The position numbers and the translations under genes were made by a program. Below, one piece after another: positions 1-7,855 of a DNA stretch of 61,765 nt. The DNA comes from an uncultured Eubacteriales bacterium (lineage in GTDB: Bacteria > Bacillota > Clostridia > Oscillospirales > Oscillospiraceae): NCBI GenBank assembly GCA_959602365.1, contig CAUGSS010000014.1, positions 1 to 61,765 of the forward strand. The letters are read 5' to 3'. The notes under the pieces were generated by a model that saw only the letters and a program-made list of their open reading frames with translations, was not told where the DNA came from and did not search any database. The stretch's first letter is position 1. Each line of letters begins with the position of its first letter.

Positions 1-127
1 CCCGCCACCCCCCCCCCCGCCCCGCCTGTGTCCACGGTGGGGGGTTTTTGGGGTACCGCCGCCAACCGGTGGGCCCCGGCTTTGGGGGGCCACCACGGTT
101 TTGTCCTCTATATGTGGGTTTGCCCGG

Positions 128-1210
128 CTATGCCTCGGGATGGTCTGCCCCGGAGACCACCTCGTCATAGATGCGCTGGGTGCCGTTGGGCATCTGGGGC
201 AGCGGCGCATCCGCACCGGCCAGGGCCTTTTGGACCAGCGCGGCCAGGGCGGGGACGGTCTTGGCCCCCTTCGCCAGGCCGTGTTCCTCCAGAAAGGCCA
301 GATTTTCCGTCTCACAGCCCTGCACTGCATCCATAATCACCAGCCGCGCCCCGCCGGTCAGAGCCTCGGTGACGCTGAGTCCGCCGGCCTTGGTGACATA
401 GACGTCGGAAGCGGCCATGTAGTCCGCCATCTGATCGGTAAAGCCCAGCACACGGCAGCGGGCCGGGTCCAGCTTGGCCTCCAGTTTGGCCCGCAGCTTT
501 TCATTGTGGCCGCACACTGCCACCAGTTTTGCCTGGGGCAGATCTTCCGCCAGCCGTTCGCACAGCCGTTGGATGGGCCCGCAGCCAATGCTGCCGCTGG
601 AGAGCAGAACCACCGGTTCCTGCTCCGGCAGGGCCAGCTCTGTACGGGCCTGGCCCTTGGATTTCAGATGGTAAAAGGGATCCCGCAGGGGGATTCCGCT
701 GGCCACCAGCAGCTCCTCCGGGATGCCCTTTTGGCTGAACTGGGGGATCAGGCTGGGATGGGGGATGAAAAAGCGCCTGGCCTGGCAGAGGTTGACATAG
801 GGGCTGCAGGTGTAGTCCGTGGCCACGAAGTAGGCGGGCAGGTCGCCCCACCAGTGCTGTCTTGTGTAGGTCATCAACAGCCCGCCGAAGACGTGGACGC
901 TGATGACCGCGTCTATCCGCTGTTCCGTCAGGATCCGGCGCAGGGCGGGTTCCGCCTCGGTGAAGAGAAATTCCGGGAGTTTCAGCGCGTGCTCCTCCTC
1001 CCGGCGGTAGCCCCGGCCGTACAGCTCCGGCAGGTTCCGGTAGATGAAGGAATGGGCCCGGCTGACGGTGGAGGAAACCCGCTCCGAGACCAGGGACAGG
1101 GCGTCCACCTGCATGCAAAAATGTCCCTCCAGGACGAATTTTTCCGCCAGGGCCGCCGCGACGGAATTGTGACCTTCCCCGGTGTTGCAGCTCAGAATTA
1201 AAATGCGCAT
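128..1210 (-). CDS. MGDG synthase/UgtP-like glycosyltransferase
   Basis: Resembles the monogalactosyldiacylglycerol synthase / processive diacylglycerol glucosyltransferase family (GT28 type), which transfers a sugar from a nucleotide sugar to diacylglycerol at the inner membrane face. The N-terminus carries the family signature GEGHNS at residues 11-16, and the C-terminal half has a nucleotide-sugar region with KAGGLSVTEAL. The 360-residue length is normal. The start is preceded by AAGGAG about 12 bases upstream. It begins 6 bases after the stop of the CrtO-like acyltransferase gene, so the two are probably co-transcribed. The exact acceptor lipid cannot be read from sequence. Confidence 0.85.
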   Translation of the reverse strand: MRILILSCNTGEGHNSVAAALAEKFVLEGHFCMQVDALSLVSERVSSTVSRAHSFIYRNLPELYGRGYRREEEHALKLPEFLFTEAEPALRRILTEQRIDAVISVHVFGGLLMTYTRQHWWGDLPAYFVATDYTCSPYVNLCQARRFFIPHPSLIPQFSQKGIPEELLVASGIPLRDPFYHLKSKGQARTELALPEQEPVVLLSSGSIGCGPIQRLCERLAEDLPQAKLVAVCGHNEKLRAKLEAKLDPARCRVLGFTDQMADYMAASDVYVTKAGGLSVTEALTGGARLVIMDAVQGCETENLAFLEEHGLAKGAKTVPALAALVQKALAGADAPLPQMPNGTQRIYDEVVSGADHPEA

Positions 1211-1216
1211 GTGATC

Positions 1217-1711
1217 TTATCTCTCCTTACGCCGCTCCAGCGCGGCCAGCCGGTCATAGAGCTTTTTCAGCCGCGGCCGATTGTAGCGTTGAATCAGAAT
1301 AAAGGGCAGATTGCCGAACAGCGCCCAGAGCGCGGTCAAAATGACGCCGGCCAGGCTGGGGCAGATGGCAAGACAGCCCAGCCCCGCCGCGATCTCCCCC
1401 CAGTGCACCGCCTCCGCCCGGCAGGTCTCGCTCAACAGCAGCTTCATCTGCTCCGGGGTGGCTTCGGTGATCTTTTTGGGTATCATATCGGAGAGGACCC
1501 GGCTCATATCCGGAAGGATGTCCTTCCATTTTTCGATCCAGAGCTTTTTGTACACCGTTCCGTTCTGTTCCCAGCGGAAGCTGGCAAAGGGAAAGCGGTC
1601 CTCCCGGAACAGCCGCCGGGGCAGGGCCTGGCCCAGAGGATGGGCCAGAAGCGCCAGGGCGGCCAGATAGAGAATGGCAAACAACAGATTCAATGGGTAT
1701 TTCACTTCCAA
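1217..1711 (-). CDS. CrtO-like glycosyl-diaponeurosporenoate acyltransferase family protein
   Basis: A 164-residue membrane protein resembling the glycosyl-4,4'-diaponeurosporenoate acyltransferase (CrtO) family, which in staphylococci adds a fatty acyl chain to a glycosylated carotenoid. Visible support is the pattern of an N-terminal hydrophobic segment (residues 8-25), a W-E-KWKDILPDM stretch, a central conserved HWGE and a second hydrophobic region before a basic tail. The start appears to be TTG with a weak ribosome site; an internal GTG two codons later is possible. It sits directly upstream of a glycolipid glycosyltransferase, so acylation of a glycolipid is a reasonable inference; no carotenoid genes are nearby. 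Confidence 0.65.
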   Translation of the reverse strand: MEVKYPLNLLFAILYLAALALLAHPLGQALPRRLFREDRFPFASFRWEQNGTVYKKLWIEKWKDILPDMSRVLSDMIPKKITEATPEQMKLLLSETCRAEAVHWGEIAAGLGCLAICPSLAGVILTALWALFGNLPFILIQRYNRPRLKKLYDRLAALERRKER

Positions 1712-1891
1712 TTCCCGCCTGCCGGATTGCCGCCGCTTCCCCGGGGCAGAGGGCGTGGCCGGCGGCCTGATTTGTCAGTTCCACTATGATACCATGGGAC
1801 GCGCCGGGGGTCTATGGATTTTATTCGCGCAGCCGCAGGGCGACGGGAGGGGCGGAAACGCCCGGGCCGGGCGCGCTCCTGGGCGCGGCGG

Positions 1892-2338
1892 TCACTGCCG
1901 GCCCAGGGACTGGTAGAACCTCCGGGCCTGTTCCAGCTCCTCTGCATTCGGGTGGCCTTTGGCCATGCCGCCCATCAGCTTGAAGGGCCCGAAGGTATTA
2001 TAGCCCCGGCAGCCAAACTCCCCCAATACAGGGCAGCCCTTCTCCCGGGCCACCTCCTCCAGTTGCTTTGCCCCGGTTCCCTTGGAGAGTCCATAGGTGT
2101 ATACGAAAAAGACCGGCCTGCCCTGGGGGAGGTGCTGCCGGGCAAACTCCACCACGGACTTGTGGACCTCAAAGCCGTAGATGCCGGAGGCAAAACCGAT
2201 GCGGTCGTAGTCCTCCAGCCTGGGCGTTTGGCCGCCGGACACATCAATGAGATCCAGCTCCTCCGTCTGGGCCATGGCCTCCACCACCTTGCGGGTGTTT
2301 CCGTGGTGGTGGGAATAGTAACAAATCGCGGTTTTCAC
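1892..2338 (-). CDS. flavodoxin family protein
   Basis: A 148-residue flavodoxin-like protein, expected to bind FMN and carry electrons or act as an FMN-dependent quinone reductase. The N-terminal strand plus phosphate-binding loop (AICYYSHHHGNTRK, residues 4-17) and the later strands with TYGLSKGTG fit the flavodoxin fold. The start is GTG, preceded by a strong AAAGGAGG. It lies 16 bases after the end of the TIGR04076 reading frame, suggesting co-transcription. Partner proteins cannot be identified from the context. Confidence 0.8.
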   Translation of the reverse strand: MKTAICYYSHHHGNTRKVVEAMAQTEELDLIDVSGGQTPRLEDYDRIGFASGIYGFEVHKSVVEFARQHLPQGRPVFFVYTYGLSKGTGAKQLEEVAREKGCPVLGEFGCRGYNTFGPFKLMGGMAKGHPNAEELEQARRFYQSLGRQ

Positions 2339-2354
2339 AGCAAGGTACCTCCTT

Positions 2355-2670
2355 TTATTCTGCGTCCTGGTCCAGCGCCTCTATGAGAAAGCTCACCGGG
2401 CGGAATCCGTCGTTGCAGGAGATCATGGCGGAGCGGGGATTGCGCATCCAGCCGTCGTACAAATTCGCTCCCCCGTGGCTGAGGGCCAGCACGAAGGGGG
2501 ACATGCTGTCCCAGGCGCTCTGGCACAGCCCCTGGGGCTTTTGCCAGCCGTTGGCCACAAAGACCTGGCCCCCCCCGCAGATCACAGGCGTGGGAGATGG
2601 GATTTTCGTAGCGGGCCATCAGATCCTCATAGCGGGAGATGCGCATCACGGTGATCCGGCACTTTTTCAC
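2355..2670 (-). pseudogene. TIGR04076 family protein, frameshifted in a G8 tract
   Basis: A small protein of the uncharacterised TIGR04076 family, split over two frames. The first frame gives MKKCRITVMRISRYEDL...SHACDLR and the second gives GGQVFVANGWQKPQG...GFRPVSFLIEALDQ; together they make the usual family length of about 105 residues. The break coincides with a run of eight C on the plus strand at 2569-2576 (G on the coding strand). Seven G would restore one continuous frame reading ...DLRGGQVF.... Either a sequencing or indel error or slippage in a homopolymer is possible. Function of the family is unknown. Confidence 0.7.
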
Positions 2671-2710
2671 GCAGTTTCCTCCTCTCGTCTGTCCGGCGTT
2701 CAGGCTCCGG

Positions 2711-3442
2711 CTATCGGGACCAATCCAGCACGGCCTCCAGTTCCGGGTCGGACGCCTCCGGAAAGTGGTTTCGCACCTGGTGGAAAATCAGCGCTTTGGA
2801 CTCTGAGGGCGGGGTGGAATAGGCGGAGGAGATGTGCTCATACCCCCAGAGCGACTCCGGGGTGGCGTAGACGGAGATTGGCCAGCCGTAGGGTTGGCCC
2901 TTTCGGTTGATTCTCCGGCGAAAATCCCGGATCAGCAGATAGCCCTGCATCTGGAGATCCGTCACCGTCCCCTCAAAATTTCTCTCTCCGCCCGCTCCAA
3001 ATCCGGCCATCCGCTTCAATTCAAAGGAGAACAGCTGATCCACCGCCTCGAACTGGTCCATCACCCGCTTTTGGCGCAGACTGGCCAGCGCATCCTCCCA
3101 CCGGCTGTCGAAGTCGTAGCCATCCCGCCGCCAGTTGGCAAAGTGGGGGAACCAGGCCCTGGAGATAAACCCGGCCTTTTTGCCGAAGAACTTGCCGTAG
3201 GCCACCCGGCCGCTTCTGGCCAAAAACCTCCGCCACTCCCAGGGGTCTTGAGCCTCGTCGCCGCACCACCAGCCCAGGCTGGCGGTGTGTTCCTCCACGG
3301 AGAAGCCGTCCACGGCGTTCCGGAACAGGGGCAGAAAGCCCAGCTGATCGATCAGATCTATCAGCTCCTCCCAGCTTTGCACGCAGCCGGGATCGTCCCA
3401 ATCCAGTCCCCGCATGATCCATCCGTCTCCCTCGCCGGACAT
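2711..3442 (-). CDS. AlkZ-related protein
   Basis: A 243-residue soluble protein. The central region (DPWEWRRFLARSGRVAYGKFFGKKAGFISRAWFPHF) resembles proteins annotated AlkZ-related, distant relatives of the YcaQ/AlkZ winged-helix DNA glycosylases. No catalytic motif can be confirmed by eye. A good ribosome site (GGGGAGG) precedes the ATG, and a TATAAT-like -10 box lies at 3474-3479, so it is probably the first gene of the minus-strand run 3442-1892. A DNA-repair role is only an inference. Confidence 0.55.
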   Translation of the reverse strand: MSGEGDGWIMRGLDWDDPGCVQSWEELIDLIDQLGFLPLFRNAVDGFSVEEHTASLGWWCGDEAQDPWEWRRFLARSGRVAYGKFFGKKAGFISRAWFPHFANWRRDGYDFDSRWEDALASLRQKRVMDQFEAVDQLFSFELKRMAGFGAGGERNFEGTVTDLQMQGYLLIRDFRRRINRKGQPYGWPISVYATPESLWGYEHISSAYSTPPSESKALIFHQVRNHFPEASDPELEAVLDWSR

Positions 3443-3861
3443 AGTACCGCCTCCCCGCGCAGATGTTGGCCTTATTATACCATGGATCGGCGGAGAAGCC
3501 TATGACCAAACTGGGGAAGATGGGCAAAATCCGTCTGCCCCGGGGGAGCGTCGGCATTGCGCCGGGAGCTGGGCTGCGGGCAGGAGCTGCGGGGTTTTCT
3601 GACTGCGTATCAAAAGAGCGGGGCCTGGGATTGCGCAGCCCTGACCAATGAAACAGAGGCCGCTCCGCTGTTAAGCGGAGCGGCCTCTGTCGCTTTTTCT
3701 AGTGTGCCCGCACCGATTCATTCAGAAGCCCGGCCGCCGGTCCTGTGCTCAGCGGGATGGATTCCGGGCGGGGGCGGTTGGGTTCCGCTGTGCCGGTGAC
3801 CGGCGGGGGACGGCGGTTGAAGCTGTGGGACGTCGGAACCTGGCGGGGCCGGCCTGTGAAT
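3443..3861. other. intergenic stretch with one strong hairpin
   Basis: No supportable gene is present between the AlkZ-like and AIPR genes. The short open frames on the plus strand have no ribosome sites and unnatural composition. The main content is the 17-bp hairpin at 3653-3690 and, at the left end, a probable -10 box for the AlkZ-like gene. Confidence 0.6.
3653..3698 (+). terminator. strong intrinsic terminator hairpin
   Basis: A perfect 17-bp stem (3653-3669 with 3674-3690) around a GTTA loop, followed on the plus strand by CGCTTTTTCT. There is no plus-strand gene upstream, so it more likely ends the minus-strand AIPR transcript, whose RNA would have only UUU after the stem; the better U tract is on the plus strand. 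Probably bidirectional. Confidence 0.75.
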
Positions 3862-5049
3862 TTATGACATCGACTCAAAGGCCACGGTCATATACAAGGT
3901 TTTCCAGATGTTCTGTTCCTTTCCCACCGATTGGGGGTTGTTTCCCAGAGAGCGGCTCATGGACACCGTGGATTCCACCAAATCCGCGCCGGTCCGTTCC
4001 AGCACCGCAAATGGGTTCTGCTTCCAGCAATAACGGCCGCCGTCCTCTGTCACCAGGGCCCGGAAGGCGCCGAGAATCGGGTAAATAAAGCCATTGGGGG
4101 AGGCGGCGTCCAAGGGGTTTCCGAAAAATTTGGAGTGAAACTCCTGGCCGGGTTTGGGCACTTGAACGCCCTTGACGGAGCCATATCTGCCCCCGGGGTT
4201 CTTTTGGCGGTAAAACCGGTTCATACCCACTTCAATGGCGTCGTACAGGCGGAAAATGTCCGGCATAATGCCGGTCATTTTGATATAGGGGTTTTCTTCT
4301 GATTCGCCGTACTGCTTGTGGTCGGCGATGTACAGATCGATGCACTTCTTTTTGGAGCTGTAAGAGTTGATGGGAAAGGACGCCATGCCGTTATAGCGGT
4401 CGATATTAAACATATTCAGCACCGCCAGCAGATCAGAGACGTCGATATCCCCGTTGTCATTCTCTTTGAAAAAGACGCGCGAGATATAGCTCTCGTCTGC
4501 CAGGGTATTTTTGATCAGATCAAAGCGGTTCTCAAGCTCGGCGATAGACTTGTCCTGCACCTGAACGGAAGTGTTGCGCGCGGCGGCCAGGCTCTGGAAG
4601 ATGCCCTCGATCCCCGTCAGGATCTCAATCTTCACATACTGCTGCCCCGGATCCAGCTGGTCCCGGTATTGCAGAATGGTGCGGTAGGTGTGGCCGCCGT
4701 CCACGTTTCCGTGCACATCAAAGTCCTCAAAAGTGACGGTGAGCTGGTTGGAATAGCTGCTGTACGAGACATCCTTTGCGGAGAGCAGGATGCCCCGGTT
4801 CAACAGATAAAAATTCAGCTCGCTGGTATTCAGCAGGGACTCTTTGATTTTCTTGGCCACATTGGTGGTCATCTTTTGTTCCCGGGGGTTGGTTTCCATA
4901 GGGAACTGATCCGGGAGGTCTTTCACATCGCAGATTGCGATGTACATTTCCGCGTCCCGCGCGCCCTCCTCCGACTTGAGATAGGGATTGGGGATGCGGC
5001 GGAAGGACTGCACCTGAAAGGACAAAGTCAAACTCTCCTGGGGGTTCAT
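3862..5049 (-). CDS. AIPR family abortive-infection protein
   Basis: A 395-residue protein of the AIPR family (PF10592, named for abortive infection phage resistance). The recognisable core includes LLNRGILLSAKDV (residues 82-94), NVDGGHTYRTI (115-125) and the stretch QSLAAARNTSVQVQDKSI, matching the layout of AIPR proteins. A longer frame extends upstream to 5175, but it would overlap the XRE gene. The ATG at 5049 has an AAAAGGAG site 8 bases away and is preferred. The gene lies 109 bases after an XRE-type regulator in the same direction, a common arrangement for phage-defence or toxin-like genes. The biochemical activity of AIPR proteins is not established, so a defence role here is inferred from family name and context. 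Confidence 0.8.
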   Translation of the reverse strand: MNPQESLTLSFQVQSFRRIPNPYLKSEEGARDAEMYIAICDVKDLPDQFPMETNPREQKMTTNVAKKIKESLLNTSELNFYLLNRGILLSAKDVSYSSYSNQLTVTFEDFDVHGNVDGGHTYRTILQYRDQLDPGQQYVKIEILTGIEGIFQSLAAARNTSVQVQDKSIAELENRFDLIKNTLADESYISRVFFKENDNGDIDVSDLLAVLNMFNIDRYNGMASFPINSYSSKKKCIDLYIADHKQYGESEENPYIKMTGIMPDIFRLYDAIEVGMNRFYRQKNPGGRYGSVKGVQVPKPGQEFHSKFFGNPLDAASPNGFIYPILGAFRALVTEDGGRYCWKQNPFAVLERTGADLVESTVSMSRSLGNNPQSVGKEQNIWKTLYMTVAFESMS

Positions 5050-5158
5050 AACAGCGCTCCTTTTCTCCTGCAAATGGCTTGCGGTCTGCCGGTGTATCGT
5101 CTCTGTGGCCTGATTGTACAGCTGCGCGGGCGCTTGCTCAACGCCATATATGACGTTT

Positions 5159-5380
5159 TTAGACGATATCGGCAAATAATTCGGAAAAAGAGAGCCCGGT
5201 TGCCTCGGAGATTCGCTGGCACAGCTCTAAGGTGGCGCTGTGTTCCCCGCGCTCGATGCGTCCATAATATGCCCGGCTGATCCCGCATAAGCCTGCAAAT
5301 TCCTCCTGGGTCATATGCCTGCCCTCCCGCAGTTTGCGGAGGATCTCTCCGAATTGGAGATTGATGTTGTTCCATGCCAC
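5159..5380 (-). CDS. XRE-family helix-turn-helix regulator
   Basis: A 73-residue protein consisting almost wholly of one Cro/C1-type helix-turn-helix domain: RKLREGRHMTQEEFAGLCGIS followed by a recognition helix with YYGRIERGEHS. The start is GTG, 7 bases after a GGAGGG ribosome site. It is placed just upstream of the AIPR gene on the same strand and probably controls it. No second domain is present, so any signal it senses is unknown. Confidence 0.9.
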   Translation of the reverse strand: MAWNNINLQFGEILRKLREGRHMTQEEFAGLCGISRAYYGRIERGEHSATLELCQRISEATGLSFSELFADIV

Positions 5381-5478
5381 TGCAATCCCTCCTCCCTCCC
5401 ATTATATTGGGGATGGGCGGCAGTTTCAACAGCGGCCTCATGGGGGCTGAACCCGGCCCGGCGCTGCAATCACATGGG

Positions 5479-5516
5479 AACAGCCCTCCGAAATCCACTG
5501 ATTTCGGAGGGCTGTT
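5479..5516 (-). terminator. perfect 16-bp hairpin after the phosphatase gene
   Basis: The arms 5479-5494 and 5501-5516 pair perfectly around a 6-base loop. It lies beyond the stop of the minus-strand phosphatase gene and before the XRE gene. Neither strand shows a T tract, so it may be a Rho-independent terminator of weak type or simply an mRNA-end hairpin. Confidence 0.5.
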
Positions 5517-5604
5517 GATGAGGCCCCGGGGATCCGCTGCCGCGGCTTCTCCGGGGGGCTGCCGTGGGGAATTCCGGCCGGGATCTTCGGATGGGGGAGG
5601 GACA

Positions 5605-6279
5605 TCATGCGTTCGGTTTGTCCGCTGCGCCGCCCACATAGAACTCGGCCATATCGTCCAGCCGGAGGCAGGCCAGACGGCGGTGGGCCGCCTTCATGTG
5701 GCCGCAGCCGCAGTCGATGTCAATGATTCCATTGCCGTGCCAGATAGCGCAATCTGTGTCCTGCCTGCCGGTTAAATAGACGGTGGGGGTGTGGCCCACG
5801 ATGCAGATGGTGTCCGGCGCGGGGGGTTCAGAGTTCTGATCCACCCGGCCCCAGATGCGGGTGCTGCGGTCTGCGCCGGGACAGCCGTGGACCAGGTGGA
5901 ATTTCTGCCCGTTTACGGTGAGGTCCAGATGGTCCGGCAGGCCGGAGAGAAAGCGCAGGATCCGGTGCCGCTCTCCGGGGGTGAGGCGGTAGAGCAGCTT
6001 CCGATAGGTGGGCATGCCGCCATTTTGCCGCCACAGCTCCCGGGCGCCGAACTCGTTGTGGGGCCCCAGGGTACTCAGGCACATCTGTTCGTGATTGCCC
6101 AGCAGCATTGTCATATTGGCGGCACTCATAATCTTCTGAAGCAGTTCAACGCCCATGGCGCCCCGGTCAATGACATCCCCGATGATGTACAGCCGGTCCG
6201 CGTCACAGAAGCTGATCCGTTCCAGCATCCGCTCAAATTTATCCAGTTCTCCATGAATATCCGATACGCAGTAGATCAT
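5605..6279 (-). CDS. metallophosphoesterase (Ser/Thr protein phosphatase type)
   Basis: A 224-residue calcineurin-like phosphoesterase. The metal-binding motifs are all present in order: SDIHGE (7-12), GDVIDRG (about 38-44), GNHEQM and later VHGCPG and GHTPT. This matches bacterial PrpA/PrpE-like phosphatases, which hydrolyse phosphoprotein or dinucleoside polyphosphate substrates. The gene stands alone between divergent or opposing neighbours. The physiological substrate cannot be told from sequence. Confidence 0.9.
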   Translation of the reverse strand: MIYCVSDIHGELDKFERMLERISFCDADRLYIIGDVIDRGAMGVELLQKIMSAANMTMLLGNHEQMCLSTLGPHNEFGARELWRQNGGMPTYRKLLYRLTPGERHRILRFLSGLPDHLDLTVNGQKFHLVHGCPGADRSTRIWGRVDQNSEPPAPDTICIVGHTPTVYLTGRQDTDCAIWHGNGIIDIDCGCGHMKAAHRRLACLRLDDMAEFYVGGAADKPNA

Positions 6280-6373
6280 GGTTCATCCCTCGCGGCCCTT
6301 TTGGATTGCTCCCATTTTATCACAGCATTTCGTTGGGATACAAGACACTGCTCCGGCGCCGCCTGCGGCGCGA

Positions 6374-6403
6374 TTGCCCGGGCGTGTGCCGGTGTGTTAT
6401 AAT
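6374..6403 (+). promoter_or_regulatory. promoter of the 6439 membrane-protein gene
   Basis: TTGCCC at 6374-6379 and TATAAT at 6398-6403 with an 18-base spacer. Transcription would start near 6410, only about 8 bases before the first possible ATG at 6418, which favours the next ATG at 6439. Confidence 0.6.
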
Positions 6404-6438
6404 ACGGGCAAAACAGCATGGATAAGGTGTGGAAGAGA

Positions 6439-7224
6439 ATGCAGGGAGAGATCACGCACATCTGGATGTCGCGGGACACCGGGAATAAGAGCCGATATGG
6501 GCTGCGCACGCTGGGCGGCATCGCCGGCATTGTGATACTGGCGCTGCTGCTGGCCTGCGGCGGGTCGGTGCTGGGAATTGTCATGGGATGGCCGGCGGAG
6601 GTGTATGCGCTGGCGCTCTGCCTGGCCGTTACCCTTTTGGCCGTCTGCCTGGCTGCGGGGGTGGGGCGGCGCTCTGTGCGGGATGCCACAGTCTTTTTCC
6701 TGATGGAAGGGGACCGGCTCTTTGTGATGGATGCCCGCCGCCTGGTCTATCAGGGCCGGGATGTCCTGTCCCACGCAGCCGCCATGGCAGAGGTTCAGCA
6801 GTTTCTGCGGAACATAGCCCGGGCGCCCTATCTGCCCGCCGGAGCGGATGAGATCCTGAAGGTGGAGCGGATCCGGGAGCAGCGCACCCACTACGCGCTG
6901 GTCTGTCAGGTCCGCCATCCCAACCGGCGGGTGATCCGGCGCACTTATTTCCTGGTAAAGGGAATGGAGGATCAGGATTTGCTGCTCTTCCAGCTGGAGC
7001 GCCGGGAGCGCTGGGACAATGGGATGGAACCAGTGGAAAACCGCAGGCCCTTTTATATCCTGATCAGCGCCCTGGCCTGCGGCGGTTTTGCCGTCCTGTG
7101 CGTATTGAGCCATCCGGCTGTGGCTCGGCTGCCCCAGGGCATCTACTTCCCCTGCCTGGGGGCCGCGTTTGCGGCGCTGTGCTGTACCGTTTGGTTTGTA
7201 ATCCGGCAGCGCCGGGGAGAGTAG
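6439..7224 (+). CDS. membrane protein of unknown function
   Basis: I do not recognise this protein. From the ATG at 6439 it has 261 residues: a short N-terminal cytoplasmic stretch, two hydrophobic segments separated by a short turn (roughly residues 23-45 and 50-70), a central soluble domain of about 125 residues rich in Arg and Glu, and two further hydrophobic segments at the C-terminus ending in RQRRGE. An in-frame ATG at 6418 adds 7 residues but would leave almost no leader after the predicted transcription start; GGAAGAGA precedes 6439. It is monocistronic, with its own promoter and terminator. A long antisense open frame across it is a shadow. Confidence 0.7.
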   Translation: MQGEITHIWMSRDTGNKSRYGLRTLGGIAGIVILALLLACGGSVLGIVMGWPAEVYALALCLAVTLLAVCLAAGVGRRSVRDATVFFLMEGDRLFVMDARRLVYQGRDVLSHAAAMAEVQQFLRNIARAPYLPAGADEILKVERIREQRTHYALVCQVRHPNRRVIRRTYFLVKGMEDQDLLLFQLERRERWDNGMEPVENRRPFYILISALACGGFAVLCVLSHPAVARLPQGIYFPCLGAAFAALCCTVWFVIRQRRGE

Positions 7225-7239
7225 ACCTCAGCCCCCTGC

Positions 7240-7280
7240 CGCCCGTAGCCTCTGATGCACAGAGGCTACGGGCGTTTTTT
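7240..7280 (+). terminator. intrinsic terminator
   Basis: A 15-bp perfect stem (7240-7254 with 7260-7274) with a 5-base loop, followed by six T. It closes the plus-strand membrane-protein gene, 15 bases after its stop, and abuts the end of the opposing SGNH hydrolase gene. Confidence 0.9.
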
Positions 7281-7852
7281 CATGCCCTCCCATCGGAACG
7301 CTCCGGGCGGCCCGTGAGATCGCCCAGCGCCAGGAGCAGCCCGGCCGCAAAGGCCCGGTGGCCCGGTTCGGTGAAGTGCACGCCGTCATAGGCCAGGGAG
7401 ACGCCCCAGTCTCCGGCGTTGGCAAACCGGATTCCCAGCCGCCCTGCGAGGGCCTGATACCGGCTGGCCAGCGCGGCGGAATCGTCCACCCGCGCCCGAT
7501 CCGGCACCCATGCGCCCAGGGTGACCGGGGGCGGCGCGATGAGCAGGATTTTTTCCCGCGGCAGATTCACGCCCTTGAGAAAGCGTTCCATCCGGCCTGC
7601 GGCCGACGCCGGGCTGCGGCCCTGCAGCAGGTCGTTGGTGCCCAGCATGATGATCAGCAGGTCGGTGCCCGGGGGAAAGCGCACCCCGGCCGTAGGGATT
7701 TCTCTGCCGTTTTCCCCCTGATTGAGGACGGCCCAGCCGGTTTGCTCCCCGAGAATGTCCGGCCACCGGCTGTCCGGGCTGTAACGGCCGCCAAAATAGG
7801 AGCGGGGGTCGTATCCGTAGGTGTTGGAGTCGCCAAAGCAGATGACATTCAT
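7280..7852 (-). CDS. SGNH/GDSL hydrolase (arylesterase-like)
   Basis: A 190-residue SGNH-fold esterase. Block I is FGDSNTYGYD (residues 6-15, nucleophile Ser9), a Gly/Asn block appears as LGTNDLL, and the C-terminal Asp-His dyad as DGVHFTEPGH. Such enzymes cleave acyl or acetyl esters of small molecules or sugars. No signal peptide is visible, so it probably acts in the cytoplasm. The start has AGGAGG upstream. It is the last of four small hydrolase genes in a row on this strand. Confidence 0.88.
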   Translation of the reverse strand: MNVICFGDSNTYGYDPRSYFGGRYSPDSRWPDILGEQTGWAVLNQGENGREIPTAGVRFPPGTDLLIIMLGTNDLLQGRSPASAAGRMERFLKGVNLPREKILLIAPPPVTLGAWVPDRARVDDSAALASRYQALAGRLGIRFANAGDWGVSLAYDGVHFTEPGHRAFAAGLLLALGDLTGRPERSDGRA

Positions 7853-7855
7853 GCT

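Noticed and set aside
1..127. Possible terminator or gene end at the left edge
   Set aside because: The C- and G-rich low-complexity sequence gives only imperfect pairings and no T tract; nothing firm can be said.
5050..5175. Longer N-terminus for the AIPR protein
   Set aside because: It would overlap the XRE gene, has no ribosome site and lacks family-like residues; ATG 5049 has AAAAGGAG.
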